A stretch of 64,000 bases of DNA, taken from assembly GCF_036013935.1 (NCBI RefSeq), contig NZ_CP107902.1:1240001-1304000 (forward strand). The letters run 5' to 3'. A program made the translations under genes and the position numbers. The DNA comes from Streptomyces sp. NBC_00461 (GTDB lineage Bacteria; Actinomycetota; Actinomycetes; Streptomycetales; Streptomycetaceae). Shown one piece after another: positions 54,863 through 61,909 of this stretch. Within the stretch, counting starts at the first letter, position 1; each line of letters begins with the position of its first letter. The notes beneath the pieces are model-generated. The model was not told the origin of the DNA. It saw only the letters and a program-made list of their open reading frames with translations, and made no database searches.

Positions 54863-55918
54863 TTGCGCCTCCGGAAGATCCAGAACACTCCGGTCGCGGT
54901 CACCGAGCTCGGTTTCGGCGCCTCGGTGATCGGCAATCTGTACCGCGTCACCCCGAGTTCCGACGCAACTGCTGCCATCGACGCGGCCTGGGAGGCCGGC
55001 CTGCGGTATTTCGACACCGCACCGCACTACGGCCTCGGCCTCTCCGAACGACGCCTGGGCGCCGCTCTGAAAGGCCGTCCCCGAGAGGAGTACGTCGTCT
55101 CCTCGAAGGTGGGCCGGCTGCTGGTGCCCAACGAGGAGCCACGCGGGGTCGACACCGACGGCTTCGTCGTCCGCGACGACCTGCGCCGGCAGTGGGACTT
55201 CAGCCGCGACGGCGTACTCCGCTCCATCGAGGACACGCTGCAGCGCACCGGCCTGGACCGGCTGGACATCGTCTACCTGCACGACCCCGACGACCACTGG
55301 CGGCAGGCCGCGGAGGAGGCCATGCCCGCTCTCGCGGAGTTGCGCGACCAGGGTGTGATCGGTGCGATCGGCGCCGGCATGAACCAGTCGGCGATGCTCG
55401 CCCGCTTCCTGCGAGAGACCGCCGCCGACGTGGTGATGCTCGCCGGGCGCTACAGCCTCCTCGACCAGTCCGCGCTGGACGACGTCCTGCCCGCAGCGCA
55501 GGACCTCGGCAAGAGCGTCGTCGCGGTGGGTGTCTTCAACTCGGGACTGCTCTCCCGCGACCGGCCCGCCGAGGGCATGAAGTACGACTACCAGGACGCC
55601 CCGGTCGACCTCGTCCACCGGGCGTCGGCCATCGCCGAAGTCTGCGAGCAGCACGGCACCACGCTGCCCGCCGCCGCCATCGCCTTCCCGCACACCCACC
55701 CCGGCGTCGTCAACGTCACCCTCGGCATGCGAACCGCCGAACAGGTCGAACGCAACGCCGAGCTCCATCGTCGGCCCGTCCCCGCCGGCCTCTGGGACCA
55801 TCTCCGCGCCGAAGGCCTGATCAGAGCCGACGTACCGAGCTCGGGTTCTCGGGTTGCGCCGACTCCTATGGTCGCGACGCCGCAATTTCATCCGATATCT
55901 AGAGGGGAGTCCCTGTGA
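54863..55918 (+). CDS. Aldo/keto reductase, probable L-fucose-type aldose 1-dehydrogenase, with altered C-terminus
   Basis: 351 residues from TTG 54863 with AGGGAG eight bases upstream. AKR features: ELGFGASVIGNLYR, YFDTAPHYGLGLSERRLG (catalytic D-Y region), SSKVGRLL, DIVYLHDPDDH, and PGVVNVTLGMRT. It matches D-threo-aldose/L-fucose dehydrogenases. The last 25 or so residues (after IRADV) do not look like AKR. The underlying DNA resembles an intergenic leader with AGGGGAG, so the original stop was probably lost by a deletion that fused the gene to the leader of the next one. Activity may be retained. Confidence 0.85.
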   Translation: MRLRKIQNTPVAVTELGFGASVIGNLYRVTPSSDATAAIDAAWEAGLRYFDTAPHYGLGLSERRLGAALKGRPREEYVVSSKVGRLLVPNEEPRGVDTDGFVVRDDLRRQWDFSRDGVLRSIEDTLQRTGLDRLDIVYLHDPDDHWRQAAEEAMPALAELRDQGVIGAIGAGMNQSAMLARFLRETAADVVMLAGRYSLLDQSALDDVLPAAQDLGKSVVAVGVFNSGLLSRDRPAEGMKYDYQDAPVDLVHRASAIAEVCEQHGTTLPAAAIAFPHTHPGVVNVTLGMRTAEQVERNAELHRRPVPAGLWDHLRAEGLIRADVPSSGSRVAPTPMVATPQFHPISRGESL

Positions 55919-56766
55919 AACTGCTTCGAATCGGGGCAACGGGAGAGGAAATCCCGGCAGTCCTCGGCGAGGACGGACGCATATTCGCCCTTGCGGAGCT
56001 GACCGGTGACATTGACGGGGAGTTCCTCGCCACCGGCGGGACCGAAAGAGCCGCGGCTGCGCTGGCCGCAGGGCAGTTGCCCGAGGTCGACCCGGCCGGG
56101 CTGCGCATCGGCGCGCCCGTCGCCCGCCCGGGCAAGCTGGTGTGCGTCGGCCTCAACTACCGCGACCACGCGGCGGAGACCGGTGCGGTCGTCCCCGAGC
56201 GGCCGGTGGTGTTCATGAAGGACCCGGCGACCGTCATCGGCCCGTACGACCAGGTGCTGATCCCGCGCGGCTCGGTGAAGACCGACTGGGAGGTGGAGCT
56301 CGCGGTCGTGATCGGCCGGGAGGCCCGCTACCTGACGAGCCCGGACGAGGCGGTGGCCCACATCGGCGGATACACCATCAGCCACGACGTCTCCGAGCGT
56401 GAGTTCCAGCTGGAGTACTCGGGGCAGTGGGACCTCGGGAAGTCCTGCGAGACCTTCAACCCGATGGGGCCCTGGCTGGTCACGCCGGACGAGGTCGCCG
56501 ACCCGCAGGCGCTCGGCTTGCGACTGGCCGTCAACGGTGAGACGAGGCAGGCCGGCGACACCAAGAACATGATCTTCGAGGTCGGATACCTGGTCTGGTA
56601 CCTCAGCCAGTACATGGTGCTGCGCCCCGGCGACGTCATCAACACCGGCACCCCGGCCGGCGTGGCCCTCGGCCTGCCCGGCACCCCGTACCTGCGCGAG
56701 GGCGACACGGTCGAGCTGTCCATCGACGGCCTCGGCGCCCAGCGCCAGACGTTCATCAACGCGTGA
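55915..56766 (+). CDS. Fumarylacetoacetate hydrolase-family protein (2,4-diketo-3-deoxy-L-fuconate hydrolase-like)
   Basis: 283 residues from GTG 55915 (GTGA overlap; AGGGGAG upstream). Family motifs: KLVCVGLNYRDHAAE, PVVFMKDPATVIGP, DWEVELAVVIGREAR with metal-binding E residues, GYTISHDVSEREFQ, and GDVINTGTPAGVALG. In the non-phosphorylating L-fucose/L-rhamnose route this enzyme splits the diketo acid to pyruvate and lactate. Confidence 0.92.
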   Translation: MKLLRIGATGEEIPAVLGEDGRIFALAELTGDIDGEFLATGGTERAAAALAAGQLPEVDPAGLRIGAPVARPGKLVCVGLNYRDHAAETGAVVPERPVVFMKDPATVIGPYDQVLIPRGSVKTDWEVELAVVIGREARYLTSPDEAVAHIGGYTISHDVSEREFQLEYSGQWDLGKSCETFNPMGPWLVTPDEVADPQALGLRLAVNGETRQAGDTKNMIFEVGYLVWYLSQYMVLRPGDVINTGTPAGVALGLPGTPYLREGDTVELSIDGLGAQRQTFINA

Positions 56767-56774
56767 AGGGCGCC

Positions 56775-56879
56775 GTGATCCCCGGCTCCGACCAGTCCTC
56801 CGCCCGCGTGGTGTCGTGGACCTCGGCCGACGGTCACGAGGACCACTTCACCATGCACCAAGAGGAATCCCAGGCATGA
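56775..56879 (+). CDS. 34-residue frame of unknown nature
   Basis: GTG 56775 to TGA 56879 gives a peptide with SSARVVSWTSADGHEDHFTM and ends overlapping the SDR start as ATGA. Codon bias is good. It may be the tail of a deleted gene, since the pathway's dehydratase is absent, or a small protein. I do not recognise it. Confidence 0.3.
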   Translation: MIPGSDQSSARVVSWTSADGHEDHFTMHQEESQA

Positions 56880-57361
56880 CGACTACCGACCTCGAAGGGC
56901 TCACGGCACTGGTCACCGGAGGCGCCTCCGGGATCGGCCTTGCCACCGCGTCCCTGCTCGCGGAGCGCGGCGCGCGGGTCGCCGTCCTCGATCTCGACCC
57001 CGCATCGCTGAAAGAACCGCTACGGGGCTTCACCGCCGACGTCTCCGACGACACCTCCGTACGCGCGGCGGTCGACGCCGCGGCCGCGGCACTCGGCGGG
57101 ATCGACATCCTGGTCAACAACGCCGGCATCGGTGCGACCGGCAGCATCGAGGACAACCCGGACGAGCAGTGGCACCGCGTCCTGGACGTCAACGTGCTCG
57201 GGCTCGTCCGTGCCACCCGGGCCGCCTTGCCGTATCTGCGCCGATCCGCCCACGCCTCGGTGGTCAACCTCGGCTCCATCGTCACCACCACGGGTCTGCC
57301 GCAGCGCGCGCTGTACTCGGCGAGCAAGGGGGCTGTGTTCTCGCTGACCCTCGCCCACCGG
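56876..57361 (+). pseudogene. 3'-truncated SDR dehydrogenase
   Basis: From ATG 56876 a normal SDR begins: VTGGASGIGLATASLLAERGA, VNNAGIGATGS, VNLGSIVTTTG and YSASKGAVFSLTLA. The catalytic Tyr and Lys are present but everything after that helix, about 90 residues, is missing. At about 57358 the sequence switches to the WD40 gene, leaving an out-of-frame tail that ends near 57442. Without its C-terminal substrate lobe it is unlikely to be active. Confidence 0.85.
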
Positions 57362-58239
57362 ACGAGACGGAGCCGCTCCTCGTGTTCAGCACGGACAGCA
57401 CCCGCTTCGGCTACGGCGTCTCGGCGCCCGGCAACATGGTGAGCACCCAGCCGTTCACCGTCTGGGACCTGCCGCACAAGCGCGTTGTCAGCACACTCGA
57501 CCTGCCCGGCGCACCGGTGGTCGGGGCCGCTCTCGGCCCGCTAGGGCGCACCCTGCACATCACGCGTCTGACAGCCGCCGACCGCATATTCGACGAGGTG
57601 TGGGACACCCGCAGCCGACGGCGCGTGGCCGTGCCGGCAGGCCCGGCCGCGCAGGTTCCGACGCTCCGCGGCGACGGACGGCTGCTCGTCGGCGACAGCG
57701 CGGTGTCCCGGCCCCCGAGCTGGCGGGGGGCCGCTGCGGACCTCGTCCATGGCAGCCCGCTCGGCGCCCTGGCCTTCGCCCCCGACGGCTCACGGCTGGC
57801 GGCCGGTGACCGGACCGGCCGGGTCATCCTGTGGGACGGGGACCTGCGCCACCGCACCGGAATGCTGCCCAGCACCTTCCAGCCCCCGCTCGACGGCTGT
57901 CTCGAAGCGGTGACGGCCCTCGCCTTCAGCCCCGACGGACGCACCCTGGCGGTCGGCGGGGACAACGGCGGCCTGCAACTGTGGGACGTGCCCACGGGGC
58001 AGCCGATCGGCGGACTGCTCACCACCCCCGGAGAGGCCGTGTACACCCTCGCGTTCGGCCCCGACGGCACCACCCTGTACGCGGGCAGCGCCCACGTCCC
58101 GCTCCAGCGCTACGACATCGACCCCGCACATGCCCTGTCCCGCGTGTGCGCCCGCGCGGGCGGGCCGGGGCCCAGCCGCGCCCAGTGGCACACGTACGTG
58201 CCGGACGCCCCGTACCGGCGAGTGTGCCGAGCCGGGTGA
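57358..58239 (+). pseudogene. 5'-truncated WD40-repeat protein
   Basis: The frame ending TGA 58239 has WD40 blades: PLGALAFAPDGSRLAAGDRTG, then RVILWDGDLRHR; AVTALAFSPDGRTLAVGGDN, then LQLWDVPTGQP; AVYTLAFGPDGTTLYAGSAH. The end WHTYVPDAPYRRVC is the typical tail of large Streptomyces WD40/NTPase signalling proteins. Its N-terminal part is missing, replaced by the SDR fragment. Strong hairpins follow. Confidence 0.8.
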
Positions 58240-58324
58240 GGCAGAGGGCCACGGCGGGAAGGGCCCTTGCGCTGTGCCCGCCCGGACGGGAGGAACGGAC
58301 GGCGTAATCCATGAAGTGGGTGAG

Positions 58325-58362
58325 GGCCTCCGGCGGCACAGGGGGGTGTGCGGCCGGAGGCC
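58325..58362 (+). terminator. Hairpin 1 with G6 loop
   Basis: GGCCTCCGG pairs with CCGGAGGCC, and inside it GCACA pairs with TGTGC around GGGGGG. It lies 86 bases after the WD40 stop and is a strong factor-independent-like stop structure. Confidence 0.8.
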
Positions 58363-58367
58363 ACGGG

Positions 58368-58407
58368 CCCGACGGCCGGCACAGGGGGGAAGCGTGCCGC
58401 CGTCGGG
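58368..58407 (+). terminator. Hairpin 2 with G6-containing loop
   Basis: CCCGACGGC pairs with GCCGTCGGG and GGCAC with GTGCC around a loop containing GGGGGG. It begins five bases after hairpin 1 and shares the CACAGGGGGG core with it. Confidence 0.75.
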
Positions 58408-58812
58408 CGCCTGGTGCCCGCTCACCGGGCCGCCCAGCGTGGTCGACGCCGGGTGGTCCGGGCTGGCGAGGCCTACTTTTCCGTGCACGGCGTTGATCGG
58501 CACCCCGGTTCGATGACGGAAATCAATCGGCGTGGGAGGGACGCCTGCCGGTTCTCATGGGGGCAACCCCGCTGCTATGCCGAGACGATCCGGCCAGTGG
58601 CGCCTGGGCTTCGATCCGCAACCTGGAGGTCTACGACCGGCCCTTGAGCACGGCGCGATGTCCGCGACGGCTCGGACGCCGACTTCCCGCCGTCACCAAG
58701 TGACCCGTCAAGTGGCCTTGGAACGGAGGCAAGTCGGCCTCGGCGAGGGTTCGTACCGCGATGCGCGGGCGATCTCGTCCGCCGGACCGCGTGGACGAAG
58801 GTGGGAGGCAGG

Positions 58813-59376
58813 CTAGAGGGGCGTCGACGCCGACGGCACGAACGGTGCCCCGTGTCCCGGCACGATCAGCGCCGGGCCGAGGGCCAGGACCTTCTCCCTG
58901 GCCGCCCGCAGTTGCTCGCGGTCGGGCGCGAAGGGGTCGTCGGCGGGTCCCTCGGAGGTCCACCACAGATGGGTCAGGACCACCAGGCCCTCGGTGGCCC
59001 TGACCAGGGTGCTGACGTCCTCGGCGGTGTGGCCCGGGGTCGTCATGAGCGTGATCGACGGCGACAGCTGGTAGCCGTCGGCATCGCGGTCCTCCCAGAT
59101 GTCGTTCTGGTAGATCGCCATGTGGTCGTGGAAGCGGGCCTCGGGGAACAGGGCCGCGTTCAGCGTGTGGTCCGGGTGGTGGTGGCTGAAGATCACGTCG
59201 GTGACGTCTTCGGGGTTCAGTCCGTGCTGCGCGAGCGGGTCCAGGATGAGTCGGCGGTCCGCGACCATGCCGGGATCGGAGATCGCGACCGTCGCGCCGT
59301 CGACGAGCAGAGTGACGGTACCGGCCACCCGCTCGTCGGCGTAACCGGTGGTCAGGACGTGGAAGGCAGCGGTCAC
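58813..59376 (-). CDS. Metallo-beta-lactamase-fold hydrolase
   Basis: 187 residues from GTG 59376 with GAGGAG nine bases upstream. Motifs: FSHHHPDHTLN (HxHxDH), TTPGHTAEDVS and the final VPGHGAPFVP, supplying a dinuclear metal site. The protein is short, like MBLAC1-type single-domain hydrolases. The substrate is unknown; thioesters or phosphodiesters are typical. Confidence 0.88.
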   Translation of the reverse strand: MTAAFHVLTTGYADERVAGTVTLLVDGATVAISDPGMVADRRLILDPLAQHGLNPEDVTDVIFSHHHPDHTLNAALFPEARFHDHMAIYQNDIWEDRDADGYQLSPSITLMTTPGHTAEDVSTLVRATEGLVVLTHLWWTSEGPADDPFAPDREQLRAAREKVLALGPALIVPGHGAPFVPSASTPL

Positions 59377-59469
59377 GGGGGGCTCCTCGGGTAGGGGTGC
59401 GTGCGAACGGCTGAGGACGACCCGGCCTCCGGCGCAGCCGGAACCGGAACGGGAACCGGGCACGCCCCT

Positions 59470-60255
59470 CTACGCCCCGGCTGCCTCGATGAATGCGCGT
59501 ACGGCGGTGCTCGGGTCCCCCGAGCGGACCAGCGCCTCGCCGACCAGCACCACTTCGGCTCCCCAACCGCGGTACTCCGCTACGTCCTTCGGGCCGGTCA
59601 CTCCCGATTCCGCGACCCTGACCGTGCCTTCGGGGATGCCCGTCACGAGGTCGGCGAACACCTTGCGATCCACGTCCAGCGTTGTCAGGTCCCGCGCATT
59701 GATGCCGAGGAGCTCGGCTCCCGCAGCGACAGCGCGCCGCACTTCGTCGGCCGTGTGCGCCTCCACGAGCGGCGTGAGACCCAACTCCTTGCACAGCCCC
59801 ATCAAGTCGGCGAGCTGACCGTCGTCCAGCGACACGACCATGAGAAGCGCAAGATCGGCGCCGTGCGCGCGGGCTTCCCACAGCTGATAGGGGTCGACGA
59901 TGAAATCCTTGCGCAGGACGGGCACATCGACCCGTGCGCGTACGGCGTCCAGATCGGCGAGGGAGCCGCCGAAACGCCTGCTCTCGGTGAGCACGCTGAT
60001 CGCAGCGGCACCGCCGGCCGCGTACTGGGCCGCGAGGGACGCAGGGTCGGGAATGTCCGCCAGCGCGCCCTTGCTGGGGCTCTTTCGCTTCACCTCGGCG
60101 ATGATGGACACCCCGGGCGCGCGGAAACCGGGCAGCGGGTCGAGCGCGGGTGCCGCGTCCGCGACCCGGGAGCGCAGCTCCGCCAACGGCGTCGCACGCT
60201 TGCGCTCCTCCAAGTCCTCGCGAACTCCCTCAAGGATCCCATCAAGTACGCTCAT
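59470..60255 (-). CDS. trpC: Indole-3-glycerol-phosphate synthase TrpC
   Basis: 261 residues. ATG 60255 was chosen over 60261 for spacing to GGGAG. TIM-barrel active site: [13 protein letters not shown] (Lys, Ser), [31 protein letters not shown] and VAESGV. It closes the indole ring in tryptophan synthesis. It is not with other trp genes and may be a second, specialised copy, as is common in Streptomyces. Confidence 0.95.
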   Translation of the reverse strand: MSVLDGILEGVREDLEERKRATPLAELRSRVADAAPALDPLPGFRAPGVSIIAEVKRKSPSKGALADIPDPASLAAQYAAGGAAAISVLTESRRFGGSLADLDAVRARVDVPVLRKDFIVDPYQLWEARAHGADLALLMVVSLDDGQLADLMGLCKELGLTPLVEAHTADEVRRAVAAGAELLGINARDLTTLDVDRKVFADLVTGIPEGTVRVAESGVTGPKDVAEYRGWGAEVVLVGEALVRSGDPSTAVRAFIEAAGA

Positions 60256-60581
60256 CGTCATCTCCCTGTCGAATCGTCTGCAGCTGCGGACGTCCCCCGG
60301 CTTGAGTGAGGCCGTGCATCACCCACGTCCAAGTGGTGCACGAAGAAGGTTATTCGGATCGATCATGGCGTGCGTACCGGCCGGCCACGGGGCGCGGAAG
60401 TTGAACTTCTCGCGGATGGTCCGTGAAGTGGGTCGTGATCTTGGAGTCCGGCTCGTACACCTGCCTGACGGCCGCGGTCCGGCTCAGGCGGGTGTACCGG
60501 GCGGGGTCAGGCGCACCAGGGCCGCCCCGTGAGCGGGCAGTTCGAGACGCAGGTCACGTCTGTCGTGCGGGATGTGGCTGT
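60256..60581. other. Region upstream of trpC with a minus-strand enzyme-tail remnant
   Basis: No full gene. On the minus strand near 60575-60497 a frame reads DLRLELPAHGAALVRLTP, the typical last beta strands of alpha-galactosidase-type glycoside hydrolases, followed by a stop. Other frames are noise. Confidence 0.4.
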
Positions 60582-60961
60582 GTGATCGACCTGGTGCAGC
60601 TCAACACCGCGGCCGCCATCCCCTTCCTGTACTCCTCGCGCGGCTACGGACTGCTGTGGAACAACCCCGCCACCGGCCGCGTCGAGCTGGGCTCCGACAC
60701 CACCCGGTGGACCGCCGACGGCGGCGGGCGCGTCGACTACTGGGTCACCGCGGGCGACACACCGGCCCAGATCATCGACGCGTACCCGACCGTCACCTCG
60801 GGCCGGACCCAGGACGTCACGCTGATCAGCCGCCGAGGCATCACGGCCGTCACCACCTCCGCGCAGGTCGGCCCTCCGTGCTCGGCCCGCAGGCGCGGAA
60901 CATCTCCCTCGGCGCCGGGCAACGCACCCCGATCACGGTCTCCCTGCCGACGGGCACGTAG
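60582..60961 (+). pseudogene. Fragments of a GH31-like glycoside hydrolase
   Basis: The frame at 60591-60800 reads NTAAAIPFLYSSRGYGLLWN and then NPATGRVELGSDTTRW and VDYWVTAGDTPAQIIDAY, the N-terminal beta-sandwich of GH31 alpha-xylosidase/glucosidases just before the catalytic barrel. The barrel is missing. A second piece in another frame (about 60860-60961, LGPQARNISLGAGQ...SLPTGT) is a C-terminal beta domain. The gene suffered a large internal deletion. Confidence 0.65.
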
Positions 60962-61068
60962 CCCCAGCCGCGCCGCAGGCCGGAGCAGAGTGTACGCAGC
61001 AGGGGCATCCGTGGCCACTGTCCCGCTCCCCCGGCCTGCCCTCCCCTCCACCACACTCAGGAGCGTTT

Positions 61069-61765
61069 GTGTATCAGCCGAGACCGGTCCACGTCGGCTA
61101 TCTGCTCGTCTATTTCGTCGGCAACCCGTCAGCCGACGACGAACGGATCCGGATGGCACTGAGCCACGGCAACGACCCGTTGCGCTACCGGGAACTGAAC
61201 GGCGGAGAGCCCGTCTTGGCCTCCGGCGTCGGCACCCGGGGACTACGCGACCCGTTCGTGATCTGCTCCCCCGATGGCGACCGCTTCCATCTGATCGCCA
61301 CTGATCTGCGGACGTCCGGCGGGGACCACGACTCCGGGGAGAGCGTCTGGGACAGAGCCGAGCGCGCCGGCAGCAAGTCCATCGTCGTCTGGGACTCCAC
61401 CGACCTGGTGAACTGGACCGACGAGCGCCTCGTCGAGGTGTCCCCCGACAACGCCGGCAACACCTGGGCGCCGAAAGCCTGTTACGCGGACGAACTCGGC
61501 ACGTACGTCGTCTTCTGGGCCTCGAAACTCTTCGCGGAGGACGACCCCGATCACACGGGCACGACGTACAACAGGATGCTGTACGCCACCACCTCGGACT
61601 TCCGCACCTTCAGCGAGCCCAGCATCTGGCACGATCCGGGGTACGCAGTGAACGACTCGGCCGTGATCAAGCACAACGGGGTCTACTACCGCTACACCAA
61701 GGACGAGCGGGAGCAGACACCTTCCGTGCCCACTGCGAAGCTCCTCATCGCCTCGCGCGGATACG
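61069..61765 (+). pseudogene. 3'-truncated GH43-like arabinanase/xylosidase
   Basis: GTG 61069 follows CAGGAGC, a good start. The first 230 residues show beta-propeller features: GYLLVYFVG, GLRDPFVICSPDGD (general-base-type Asp), SIVVWDSTDLVNWTDERLVEV, NTWAPKACYADE, and RMLYATTSDFRTFSEPS. After TAKLLIASRG, about 61760, the sequence becomes unrelated and runs into the leader of the next gene; the last blades are missing. There is no signal peptide. Confidence 0.75.
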
Positions 61766-61909
61766 CGAGAGCATGGCCACGCGGCGGCGACCGATTTCAG
61801 ACCACGACGGCTCGCCCCGGTCGACCGGTATCGAGCAGTCGCACGGTCGGTCGGGATCCTCTCCACCGCAGGCCCGCACGCTTCGAACGAAGGAAGACGA
61901 GCACCACCC

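Larger units (their letters stand above)
58240..58812. other. Intergenic region with two hairpins and a lectin-like fragment
   Basis: After the WD40 stop this holds two long hairpins. Around 58610-58680 the plus strand reads ASIRNLEVYDRPL, resembling the end of a LamG/concanavalin-like domain of a secreted carbohydrate enzyme. No complete gene is supported. Confidence 0.5.
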
